This document shows positions 47,033 through 58,656 of a DNA stretch of 64,000 nucleotides, one piece after another; position 1 is the stretch's first letter, and every line of letters begins with the position of its first letter. The notes under the pieces are model-generated. The model was not told where the DNA came from and did no database searches. It worked only from the letters and a program-made list of their open reading frames with translations. The position numbers and the translations under genes were made by a program. Source of the stretch: Taxillus chinensis (taxonomy: Eukaryota; Streptophyta; Magnoliopsida; Santalales; Loranthaceae); NCBI GenBank assembly GCA_023512835.1, contig CM042090.1:18692356-18756355 (forward strand). The letters run 5' to 3'.

Positions 47033-48706
47033 TCTCTAAACCTATAAGGGTTAAGATATTGGTTTGAATTTCTTTATTAATTTTGATGGTTTGAATTTTA
47101 TGAAATAATATATAATCAAATTTATTTTAAATTTTGTATTTAATTCGCTAATCTATGAAAGTCTCAAATTTGAAATTTTGATTATCTCAAAAAACTATTT
47201 AAAAGAAATCCATGATGCTTTAACATACAAGTTTGTCAATTAGTTTCTAAGTTACTTTCTATTAATTTAGAAAAAAATATTATTACTGTCTATTTATTTA
47301 CAATAAGAGTTGTCCGCTTGGTTTCTAAATTAAACTAGATTGTGACAACCCCTATAATAGAAAATGAGTAAACGATAGCTATGCAATCTTGTAAAAAACT
47401 ATTTTAGATAAGAAAATTCTTGAAAGAACTCAAATATAGACCAGAGAAGTTTTTACATTTTAATTGTAAAAAACAATTAAAATGTCTTTCACATTATTTA
47501 AAAAAAAAACTTTCATTCTATGTCATTTTTTCCATGAAGTCGTAAAAGAAGGAAGTGTGGATATAAAAAAAAAAATACGTCAAGAGAATGTAGCAAATAG
47601 CCTAATAAAATTTGTCCACTAACAAGTTCTTGTGATATCGATCCTCGTTTGGCCTGGAAGAGATATAGATAATAGACTATGTACAGATAGAAACATTGAC
47701 GTGAAAATTGGTTGGTTCCCAATCAAATCTGGAAGTAGGAAATGGTTGACATGAGAGCATAAGAAAAACAAAGAGAGAAAAAAGGAAAAAAAATTATAAG
47801 TGGATTTAGTTAGTGAAAAGAAAAAATTGGAGAGGTGGCGGCCAAGGAGCCCCTCTCCCATCTTTTTTTCATCTCTCTCTCTTGGTATAAATTTTATAAA
47901 GTCATCCATTTTGCCTTTCGGGTTTCCACATAAAGTTTCGATTATTTTTTATTTCAATTTCCTTTTGGTTGCTCCGGGAAGGGGTTTCATTACCCAACAC
48001 CGCATTATCCAATCTAACTTCAAAAATTTTATGACAGCAGCTAGCTGCAAATGGAGCCATATTTTTTAATTAGTTGGGTGAGGTTCAACTGGTTATATGC
48101 TTGTTTTCTAATTTTTTTTCTTAGAAATAAAGGGAATGCAATACCACGAACCTGCAATTACCAATTTGCAGAGAATGTGGACTGCACTAAATTGCATGTA
48201 CTTGGAATTGCGCCAATCAAAACAGACTCCACTTAAATCCGTGCTTCAGCAAAATTGAATTACATTGCCAATTTTTTATACTTCAATTACAACATATGCA
48301 ATTCCACTAATCTTATGCAATTTCTTTGAATTTCAAAATGTTTATCTCATAGAGTTCATCGTTAAGTGTACATTTCTATGTTGGAATTGTTGCCCTTCAA
48401 TTTCAAAGACCAACTGAAGGGGAACCGCATTGAACTTTCCCAACATATGGGATATGGCTTTAGTTAATATGCAATCAGTTCCTGCTGCTTCTAATAAAAG
48501 GGCTTTGCAGGCGATGCCGCATAGTGGGCATGCTGTTGTGGGGAAAACTGTGTACGCAATAGAAATTTGTAATGACCAAAGCTTCTGTATGCCGAAAACA
48601 CTGCCACCAGGATCTCCACCATGAGGATGTAAAATAAAAGACTTCAAATCCTGCCGGTCAAGAAGAGCCAATGTCGCAAAGTAAAACCATTATTGGACCC
48701 ATTATA
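47033..48706. other. Intergenic region downstream of cyclin gene 1
   Basis: AT-rich to about 48.0 kb. From 48030 to 48670 the composition is more balanced, with repeated GAATTGCA/AATTGCATG-like words and an open minus-strand frame (48342-48671) that I cannot assign; part may be cyclin 3' UTR. Confidence 0.45.
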
Positions 48707-50594
48707 CTAAACATGAATCACCATATCCTCGAAATAGAAAGAGGGAATTTCTGGAGGACAAGTCATCCTTGCTACCCGCTTGAACTGTTGCAAAGCAAAA
48801 ATGATAAATAAGGTGATGTAAGCATACAAGTGTCTAAACATGCTAGTAAATCATCAACAGAACAAACAAAAAACATGACATACCTTGTGCTGCTTGTACC
48901 TTTCTCTCACTGCTTCAAGAGAGCTTCGCCTTTTACTCAATTGGAGATCTTGAAGGATGAGGACACATTCTTTCAGGTCCGATGGCTTATATCCTGAGTA
49001 TTGTTGCAGTTTTGAACTCTGTTAAAAGTTAAAATGTTGTCATGGTCTGAAGGCTTTCAGCTTTCAGTTAAAAAGCAATCAAAAAGACAATAAAATAAAA
49101 TAAAAATACCCATGGATGCAATTGCGGCTGAATGATAAATCTTGAAAGAAATATGGCAGAAGCAGCCACCAAAGAAGGCAGGAACTTGACACAGTCATAA
49201 TCCAACAAACTCAGCTCAGAAAGATAGTCGCCCAGAAATTCCAACTGCATATTTGGAGTCTGAAGACAAAATCAGAGAACAAAGTTATCTGTCAAAGGCT
49301 CGATGCAACATTGAAGGCGCAACACTAATGCATCAGCACATACACTACGATGGAAGGAAATTTACCTTATAGGTCTCTTGGCCAAGATTGGTGAATTTTC
49401 TGCAACACCCAGCAGAATGATGATAAGAGAGTTAAAATCAGATATTATAGGACTGCCAATATCCATCCTAATGCGGTAATCAATAAAGACATGTCCAAAC
49501 AAAGTGCTATTACCTAAGAAAAGTCTTAGTTGTAGGAGTTCCCAATTCAAACTCAAGGGACTTGAGTATACCAGCTTCCATTTTTACTACCTTGAAGTGA
49601 TTTGAAAAAAAAAAAAAACGCTTTCAGTTCGGAAGCACACTAAATAATTTTAAAAATAAAACAGAACAGCTTCACACAATCACACTTTCAATAGCTAAAA
49701 ATACCTGATCCGTAGAATAATTCCTCTCTGTTATGTAACAGAAATCATCAACTTTTGGGTGGTTGATCTCTTCATACTTCCTATAGATGACAGAAAAAAT
49801 ATGTTACTAATTAATCAATTTTCAAACATTTAATCAAGGTTTAAAATTCGATGCTTACGAAGCAATAAGCATTGAAGAAATTCCCAACAGCTGTAGCTTC
49901 TTCCGGTTGATAGAATTCAAAGATAGATATCTATCCATGTAGGAAACGGTGAGATAGAGAGTCTCCGAACACAGATTGTATTCCTCTGCAACTTCCACCA
50001 ACCAATCCACCAACACACTTCTCATGGTCGCCGTCACATCCTTCTGAACTTTCACCATGTAATCACCCAATGGTCTCCTCTTTGCCTCCTTCTGAAACAC
50101 CACTCCCAATTCAAATTAGCCCCAATTTTGGCAACAAATCTCCAAAAAATTCTCGCCCCCGTCATCAGATTAAACAAGCGACTCTATAAATAAATACTGA
50201 AAAGCAAATACCACATCCTAAAGCCAATTCAGCAACGACAGAACACGTTAACATCAAATCAAATCTCAATTCTTACCTCCATGCTTCGATAATAGCTGTC
50301 GATATCCTTAGCGTAAGGCCCACAAAGCTGTGGATCGTCGGATTTGACATCCGAGTCTTCAGTTGCAGCCACCACGGCCTCAACCAAACTCTTTGGTGGA
50401 CATTTCAGATCCTCGGATTCAGATTCAGTACCGGGCCAGTCATAGAGAAAATTCGGGAGCTCGTCGCACACGATTCTCTTTTTGGAGGGATTGAGGTTCA
50501 GAGGCTGGGGGTGGTGGTCCATGGAAGCTGCGGGTCTCTTCTTCCTCGCGGAGGCGCGTGCGTCGACCACCACGCGGTTTTCTTGGTCCGCCAT
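48707..50594 (-). CDS. A3-type cyclin, tandem copy 1
   Basis: Eight exons on the minus strand (50277-50594, 49859-50091, 49705-49780, 49514-49590, 49366-49399, 49110-49259, 48884-49018, 48707-48784) with GT-AG introns and consistent phases encode 366 residues. The N-terminus is basic (ARKKRPAAS, NPSKKRIV). The cyclin box starts near residue 107: KEAKRRPLGDYM, the A-cyclin signature MRSVLVDWLVEVAEEY, then SETLYLTVSYMDRYLS and SKYEEINHPKVDDFCYIT. The C-terminal cyclin fold holds FLGDYLSELSLLDYDCVKF and ends in a short hydrophilic tail. A-type cyclins bind CDKA/CDKB in the nucleus and drive S-phase and early M; the A3 group usually acts around G1/S. Exon layout is the same as the copy at 54.1-56.1 kb. 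No RxxL-type destruction box is obvious in the N-terminus by eye. Confidence 0.92.
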
Positions 50595-53500
50595 CGTTGT
50601 GCCCTCTCCGTGATCCCAGAGATAGGCTTAGGGCTTTGGGATGATGGCCAGTGGGAAAGACGAGAGAGAGTCAGAGAGAGAGAGAGCGAGAGACAGCGAC
50701 GAAGGAGATGCGAGGAGGATGAGGTTTGTCTTTGTAGACATGAATTGGTGTCTGTCGGAGGGAAGATTCGACGCCTCGCTTACGTCACATGCCGCCTTCG
50801 TCTGAAAATTTTGAATTCGCGCGCTTTGTGAGATTTTCATTTTCATTTTCATGTTATTTGCGTAGTTGATTTCATTTTTCTCGACATGATTTAGTGACAT
50901 TGGATTACTAGTGATTCATCATAAATGCTCGTGCTATTTTTATTTTAAAAAATTAATAACTAAAAGTCACGTATAAAAACCTTAAAATTGTGTGGAGATA
51001 TGTCATAATATAGTGTTACTATTTTATACGTGTTTTTATTCCCTTTATTTTCGTTCTATTGACTAAATTTGAATTGTTTATAGGTAAAAATTTGAGAAAA
51101 CAATTATTTAACAGAGTGTTTTTAAGTTTTTTATTTTTAAAAATAATAATTTATTGTACGAGTAAATTCTTGTCACGTTTCTTGTGAGTAGTTTAATGAT
51201 ACTTTTTTTCTTGGTTAGTAATTTAACACATTGCAGCAATTGAGGAATGAAGATTATTATTATTATTATTATTATATTCAATGACAGCGTAATTTATGCT
51301 GGTGTGGCTAATATTATCTAGCGTATCAAACATGGAGTATTGAAAAAACACATTCATTGGGCATGTGAGGTTTACTGTGTTGGGCCGCTGGCGCTTAAGT
51401 TAAAGCATCTCCATCGAAAATCATGATATTGATGTTGTTGGGACTAGAGACAGTCAACTAACGTTAGTAAAAATATGAGTCCCAGTAATAACGAATTGGT
51501 CAAACAAACCATCAAGTGAACGCAAACGTAGAATGTGGCTTGCATGTCATTTAACATTTTAGAACACATTTATGGCACAGATTCAGTTATCAAACCATAA
51601 CAACACACCGAAAACCAAAAAAAAAAATGACCATAAACAACGACGTTACAAACGCCCGGTTAGGTGTCAACGAGTGTGTTTTTAATATTGATATTACCTG
51701 CTTAATAAAAACCAAATTTATTTACAATATATTAAATCATATATTTTATGATTAAATTTTTGACTACAATTATTATTATATGCTAATACCCGATCACTCT
51801 AAAGGTCCAATCAAGTTCAAATAGAACTAAGTCTAACTTATCTAATGAAAATATAATACGGCATCATAACAATTGATGAAGATATTTAAAAGATATTTTA
51901 ATTCATTAAATTTGATGGCAGATTGCAAATTATCTATTACATAAATTAATAATGACTGATGATCAATTAGTAATTTTTATTCTTTTGTTTGATTTGTACT
52001 ATTGAAATAAAGTACATGATTCTATTCTTTTATTTGATAAAATATAATATGTTGATAAATGATATAGTGTTATAATCTTATTTCATAAAATATTTCTTAT
52101 AATGCAAATACAATTTATAGTAGTACTTTTTTTTTCTTTTTCAAATGTAGACTCTTTATGAGAACAGTGGCATCAAGAAAACATCCTCACTTGTCCATTC
52201 CATCAAACACCTTGAGTGCAACCTCAGTCTTGTGAATTTTACGTATGTCAGTGATCACCACATTGAAAGTCTTCGCATTGGGAGGAGCACTAGCACAATT
52301 CATAACCAGCAAGACCTACTCGCCTTAAGGAGAAGCTTAAAGGGGTCCTTCTTACAAAGCTTACACATACAATCAATAATCAAATTTGGAAAGAATTGAT
52401 TTATCAAACACTTCACCATCTTCTCGGCATAGCTAGTGAGTATGTGATTGCAGAGACAACAAAGCAAGAGACAATAGTATCATCTAGAGTGGACACGTAA
52501 ATTTTTTCGGAAGAATGATTGTTTTTTATTAATTATACAATAAAGGATAAGGTAAACTATTTATTTAGTAATAATTTAATTATTTTGTACGGAATTCAGA
52601 ATTCCATATGAATAATTTGTCCAATAAATAAAATTTTACCAAATAACTTATTAGCTAACACCATCCGTATTAGCTAATCCAATTTCATGGCTTAATTCAC
52701 AAACCAAATGATGCCTAAATTTACATGGATTAATCGAATGTTGAATCATTATCCTATATAACTTTGTTTAATAAATATATATAAGTGGTGGGAAGTTGTA
52801 AACGGTCCTTGTTTTTTTTACTTTTATTTAAGTAATTATACCTTAATTTTATTTTTTGTTTGAATGAAAAATTATCAATAAAATTATTGAAGTTATGATT
52901 CAACTTGATATTGTCTCTACGATAAATGAATTAATTTTCCCTTCTAACAAAATTATATTAATTTATATCATTATTATAACTATGTAGATAATGTTTAAAC
53001 CTTTGTATGGGGAAGAGCGGGGGAGGGAAATATTTAGAAAAAAACCAAAAATTAATATAGGTTGCAAAAACATTTTGTTACTAAAAAAATATTATTAATA
53101 TATTGTAAAATTAAAGAAAATTTGAAAATTACTTCAACAAAATAAGACAATTTTTAATCAATTTGTGTCCCTAATCAAAAAATTAGCCATTGCCTTTGTT
53201 TTTTTAAATCTAATCACATTTTTTTTAAATTGAAACTTAATATTTTTTTTAATTGGTCATTCAAAAGTTTTCCATCAATGACTTAAGCTCTTGCCAGACA
53301 CCCTAATTTCATCTATAGTATTATCGTGATGAAATTGGTGGCAGATCTATATTTTCAAACTCACAAACATGATATAAAAAATATTAAAGAAAAAATAAAC
53401 CTTTCTCATTTTTAACTTGCATGTCAAAAATAACGACACAAACAAAACAATCAAAAGCCTTTACAGGGGCAGCGCCCAAAGACCCCCACCTTTAGGTGGA

Positions 53501-54095
53501 GGTTCTACATTGAGGTTTTGGGGTGGGGTAGAAATGGGGTTAGAAAAAAAAAACAAAAAAAACCCGAAGGTTGAAATATTTAATTTTGTACAGTTACTGA
53601 GAGAATATCAAACGCATTTATTTTATACGGAGAACCTAAAATGATCAAGATCAAATGAAACAAAAATGATACACTCCAGCGAGATGATGTTGTGGTATAA
53701 TCATTTGCATAATTGCATTGTCATTTAGCTCCACAATGAGCACATTATATACTTTTGGGGGGTAATAATGATACTTACAGACAGGTAAAATTTAGACAAT
53801 AAACAAAACTTCCCGAAATGTTCAGCTTGAAATGGGCTCTTTAAGAATTTGGTGAAACTGAATGGCTGATGAAATGCAGCAAAGCACTGCTACCAAGAAA
53901 AACAATCAGAACGCATCACCCAACACAGAACCCACCATCATCGTACCATCTTTTTAAAGGTATGAAAAAAGAGGGGAAGTTATGACTTTTCCGCTACAGA
54001 AGGGGTACTGAAGGTGATTAAGTAATCCTTGATAGTAATAGGAAGGCATTGAGCCATCAGAACCAAAACCAGTATCAGATCCAGTGTACTAAACA
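50595..54095. other. Intergenic region between the two cyclin genes
   Basis: 50595-50720 is the cyclin copy 1 leader with GAGAGA runs (about 50660-50695). An (ATT)n tract lies at about 51256-51275. A PPR remnant is at about 52143-52475. A GC-richer patch at about 53460-53540 (GGGGCAGCGCCC then CCCCACC/GGTGG) is unassigned. The remainder is AT-rich. Confidence 0.55.
52143..52475 (-). pseudogene. PPR (pentatricopeptide repeat) protein fragment
   Basis: Minus strand. One frame gives AEKMVKCLINQFFPNLIID then CMCKLCKKDPFKLL. A shifted frame then gives NAKTFNVVITDIRKIHKTEV, ALKVFDGMDK, a stop, and GCFLDATVLI. The x-TFNVVI-x-x-I-x-K-x...ALKVFDGM spacing is the plant P-type PPR repeat. At least one frameshift and one stop, no start codon and only about three repeats show it to be a relic. 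PPR proteins normally bind organellar RNA; this copy cannot. Confidence 0.7.
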
Positions 54096-56053
54096 TCACT
54101 CAGCATTCTCAAAATAGGAAGCAGGAATTTCTGAAGGGCAAGCCAAATTTGCTACGCACTTGAACTGTTTCAAAAAAAAAAAAAAAAAAAAAAGACAATC
54201 AGCCAAAGTTTTACGAAGGACCACAAAACCATACGCTACAAATCGAAAACAAAAGAAAACAAGAAATACCTCGCTCTGCCTGTACTTTTCTCTGACCGCT
54301 AGTAAAGAGCTTCCCTTTCTACTCAATTGTAGATCTTGTATGATAAGAACACACTCCTTTAGGTCAGATGGTTTATACCCTGAATAGCATTGTAGGCTAG
54401 AACTCTGTGACAAGTAAAAAAACATAAGCCACTGCTTGAAGGGTTCAACTCGTGAGTGCAGGTGTCAAAAATTACATAAAATTTTACCCATGGATGCAGC
54501 TTCGGTTGAATAGTAAATTTTGAAAGGAATGTGACAGATGCAGCCACCAAAGAGGGTAAGAACCTCACACAGGCATAATCCAACAGGCTTAGCTCTAAAA
54601 GATAGTCACTCAGGAATTCTAACTGCATATTTGAAGCCTGCAAAGTCATAAACAGAAAATAACTTGTCAGTCGATACAAACTTTGGACCAGAGGGTACAA
54701 GAATGCATACACAAACAAACAGGGAAGGGAGGAGCGGAGAGACCACAATACCTTAGAGGAATCCTGGGCAATAGAGGTGAACGTTCTGCAAAACAACAGC
54801 CGGGAACAGAATGCAGTTAAAAACAAAGTAAACAAATGTTCATCCTAAAAGGTATCATTAATGGAGATCATAAATGAAGCGCACACAAAGAAAACGTCGC
54901 CACCTTAGAAATGTCTTAGATGTAGGAGTTCCCAGTTCAAACTTAAGGGACTTTAGTATGTCAGCCTCCATCTTGACTATCTTCAAAAATTCAACAAATA
55001 CCACACTTTCAGTTTGGAAACGTATTGAATGATCAGGCAAACAGGAAAATATTAAATGCTTCACAATTGCAGTCAATAACAACTAGATGGCATTGAAAAG
55101 AAAGAAAAATACCTGATCCCTGGTATAATTGTCCTCTGTTATGTAACAGAAATCTTCAACCTTTGGAGGCTTAGTCTCTTCGTACTTCCTAATATTCATA
55201 GCCATGTAGAAAAATATGATTGGTTAAAACTAGCAAATAATAGTATGTTCTGTTAATCTTCAAACATCCAAACCAGGTGAAACGTCTGGGGTGCTTACGA
55301 GGCAATGAGCATTGCAGAAACCGCCAGCAGCTGTAGCCTCCGCCTGTGGAGAGACTTCAAAGATAGATACCTATCTATGTAAGAAACAGTAAGATAGAGC
55401 GTTTCCGAACACAGATTGTATTCCACAGCGACCTCAACCAACCAATCCACCAATATGCCTCTCATATTGGCAGTCACGTCCTTCTGAACTCTCTCTATGT
55501 AATCCGGCAATGGCCTTCGCTTCGCCTCCCTCTGAAAACCATTTTCCCAATTCCAATCAGCCCCAAATTGTGTAAACCAACAAATCAAATTTGGATATCC
55601 ACCACCCGAAAAGGGAAGGAGAAAAAAACAATACGATCCCCCATTTCCAAAATCTCATTATCAAGTTGAGCAGCGTGCATTAAAATTCATAATCAACCAC
55701 AACAATACAGTACGTCAAATCGAAGAGCAATACCATCATCACATTTATACCTCTATGTTTCGAAGATGCTCGAAGATATCGGCGGCGTAAGGGAAACACA
55801 GGTGTGGATCACCGGTCAACCCAGGCACGGCCTCCTTAGCCGCCACTGCAATGGAATCACATTTCGGATCCTCGGACTGACACCCCAGATTGAGACCCGA
55901 CCAAACATTGGGAATGTTGGGGAGCTCCCCCAAGGCTACCCTCTTCTTGTTGGGATGAAAATTCAGAGGCTGGGGTTGTTGGGCCATGGCGGCGGCTGCT
56001 CTCTTCTTCGAGGCGGCGCGAGTTTCGCGTGCGCAGTTCTCTTGGCCCGCCAT
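54096..56053 (-). CDS. A3-type cyclin, tandem copy 2
   Basis: Eight exons on the minus strand (55751-56053, 55299-55531, 55113-55188, 54904-54980, 54752-54785, 54488-54637, 54270-54404, 54096-54164) encode 358 residues. Exons 2-7 have exactly the same lengths as in copy 1 (233, 76, 77, 34, 150, 135 nt); only the first and last differ. The start used is the ATG at 56051-56053 (MAGQENCARETRAASKKRAA), matching MADQENR of copy 1; an in-frame ATG at 56092 lies in the GA-repeat leader. Cyclin-box landmarks: REAKRRPLPDYI, MRGILVDWLVEVAVEY, SYIDRYLS, SKYEETKPPKVEDFCYIT, FLSDYLLELSLLDYACVRF. It is a nuclear CDK partner expected to act around G1/S. The protein ends FENAE, without the MVIHV extension of copy 1. 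Confidence 0.92.
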
Positions 56054-56105
56054 CGCCGTCGACACCCACAGGGAGCCGAGAATTAGTGTCAAGGGATACG
56101 AAAAT

Positions 56106-56156
<51 letters not shown>

Positions 56157-57871
56157 AGGAAGAAGGAAGAAGATGATGGCGATGGGTCGTCTTTGTAATA
56201 ATTTGTAGTGGCGATGTTGTAGGAGTTTCTGAATATCTGCCGCCATTATTTTTCTTCTGAAATTTTCGAAACTGTCGGTGCGCGGTTTCTACCAAATTTT
56301 CATTTTTATTAATTATTTCACTTTTGAGCGCCCAAAACCCGAATTCTATTTTTATTGTTTTGCCTTTTGCGCCCAAAAAAACTTTAATTTTGTTTTTAAA
56401 GGGCTCACGACGAAAAAGCGCGCCCAAAAAAACAATTGTAAAAGGCGTCGGTTATCAGCATCTGTTGGTTGACATTGGACCACACTTTTACTGTTCTTAG
56501 TAGTAGTTCGATTTATTACGCGCCATGTCACTTGTACTTACATGTATGCGATAGTTTACATGCCAAACCAAATCATTGGATTTCTCCGTGTAACATAAAC
56601 GCATCTTCGCATAATTTGTTTTTAATCGGTTTCGCACATTACCTTGTTTGGTGTTTGGATGATTTTTCCAGAGCATGAAAAAACGTAATTATGACTGTTT
56701 GCGTTACAGGGAAATGTGCATGGAAGTTTGATTTACATGCATTTTGTTTTGAAGTTTTACGTTGATCATTTTAAATTCTGGTTCAATATTGTTTCGTGAA
56801 ATTTAATTTTAGAAAACTAATATGTTGTTTGTTTTGTTGACCCTTGAATGAAATTAATTTTAGTTAAGACATTTCACCATTCAACTTACTTGATGGTCCT
56901 CGTTAGTAGTGTATAAATGCTAGCTCTTTACCATTTAGTATGACTCGTTCAGTCAACTCGAAAAGCACTGTGGTGGGCTTTGGGATTTTTGGCACTAAAA
57001 CGGCTAACGAATTTCCTTCCCTTAATTCGGTTAAGATATCACAAGACCTAAAAATATATAATGTACTACATGCAAATACATACCGACCAACTCATCCATA
57101 CATGGAATTTCACAATATAATGGTCAAACAAGCTATTGTAATTTTAATGTCTTCCATTACACAGGATTCGAATGCTATATATCTCACCAATTCGTGACAT
57201 TTGTTATGTCAATTGATCTATTGTGTGGGCCATTTTCAGCATTGAAGAGATCTTATGTCTTACGTATCTTTTTGGTGTTACAAGTCATAATGAGATTGTT
57301 CATATTGTTTACTTGTATTTGTTTGCTAAAACGTCTAAATTGCTATGTTTAAATCAATACGGAGTAGAAATTACTATTTATGTTTTAAATCGGAAGTGTA
57401 TATAACTGGGGATGATCTTAAAATTGCGATTAATATTCCAAAACTATACATATTTTTCTTTTTGATGTTTTTCTTCATAAAATATCCCTAATATCGTGTC
57501 GATATGAGTCAAATAATAAATGTAATATGTAGCTTCTATATTATATTAGTTAACGTGTTAAAAAAAAAACAACAACAATGTTTCCCTTTGGTTATACATG
57601 TCACATTATAAATACTCATTAATATAACTTTATAAATACTCCACGTAAGTTTTATTATTAACGTGTGTGTCTTGAGACGATTGGGTGTAGCAATTATATC
57701 AATATAAAATCAAATGGGTCTTCGTATATTCAGCAAAAAATAAATTAATTGATGGACATATATATAAATATTGCTAAATAACATAATCAAAGCATAAAAG
57801 TACATAATATAAATTAGAAATTACATGTAAAATGAACTAATTTTGCAATTTTATTATGTCTAACCTTATAC
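56054..57871. other. Cyclin copy 2 leader/promoter and AT-rich intergenic DNA
   Basis: A (GA)n tract at about 56108-56152 lies in the leader of cyclin copy 2. Three GCGCCCAAAA words follow at 56328, 56369 and 56420. From about 56700 on the sequence is AT-rich with short unassigned open frames. Confidence 0.6.
56108..56152. repeat. (GA)n microsatellite in the 5' leader of cyclin copy 2
   Basis: More than 20 uninterrupted GA units lie 55-100 bp upstream of the start codon at 56053, so the minus-strand mRNA leader would carry a CU repeat. Copy 1 has only short GAGAGA runs in the same position. Confidence 0.9.
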
Positions 57872-58656
57872 CAGGGGCGGAACCAGCCCCTTTGAGGGAG
57901 CCATGGCCCCCCTCAGTTTTTTTTCTTATATATATATACAAAGCTTCACTATTTTTATATATCCATATAAATATATATATATATTATAAAAAATAATGAA
58001 ATATTAACAAAAATTTAATATTAGACTCATTATTTTTTATTATTTTGACTTGAATGCCATGTAACTGGGTCATTCCACTTAAATATATATATATATATAT
58101 ATAAAATATGAAGAAAAAACATGAGTGAGATAATTGAATTTTGAATTATTGATGCTAATTTGAATTATATCTATTTTTTTCAAATGTTTTAAATTTTACT
58201 TTCACAATAAATTAGATTTTAAATTATTAATGTTATTTTGATTGCATAAAGCAATAAATATATATATCAAAATATGCTTTTATATTATATATATATAATA
58301 TAAAAGCATATTTTGATATATTTTAAAATATAATTTAATACAACACAAAGTAATAAAGTCATAACAAAAAACTCACTCCCACCTAAATATATTATTAATT
58401 TAAAAATATATTTTAACATACGTATTCTAAGTTAGATGTATTAGTAATTTTAAATATATATTTTAATGTACACGACGACTTTGAATCTTTTACCCTCTCA
58501 CTCCCATTTCTCAGTGCCAAAGTCTCAAAGCAATGAGGTGCCACGCTAGACACAGCGATCCGCCGGTTTGATCATTTGACATTCAGTTCAAGGTCCGCTC
58601 CTAGTATATCCCTATCCGTCTTGCCCCCCTTGAATTGAAATCCTGAGTGTGCCCTT
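57872..58656. mobile_element. Candidate hAT-like non-autonomous element
   Basis: The left side starts CAGGGGCGGAACCAGCCCC and continues to a GGCCCCCCTC block. The right side on the minus strand reads CAAGGGCACACTCAGGATTT with an AGGGGGGC block behind it. This CAGGGGCGGA...GGGGGC design is common at plant hAT termini. The flanking 8-mers (CCTTATAC and CCGATAAC) match only partly, so the boundaries are tentative. The interior is AT-rich, non-coding, and contains a 60-bp perfect palindrome. Confidence 0.5.
58262..58321. repeat. 60-bp perfect palindrome, no spacer
   Basis: Every base from 58262 to 58291 pairs with 58321 down to 58292. The arms contain the non-repetitive core ATCAAAATATGCTTTTAT, so it is not merely an AT microsatellite. 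Confidence 0.95.

Noticed and set aside
48342..48671. 109-codon minus-strand frame downstream of cyclin copy 1
   Set aside because: No recognisable domain; it may be 3' UTR or decayed DNA.
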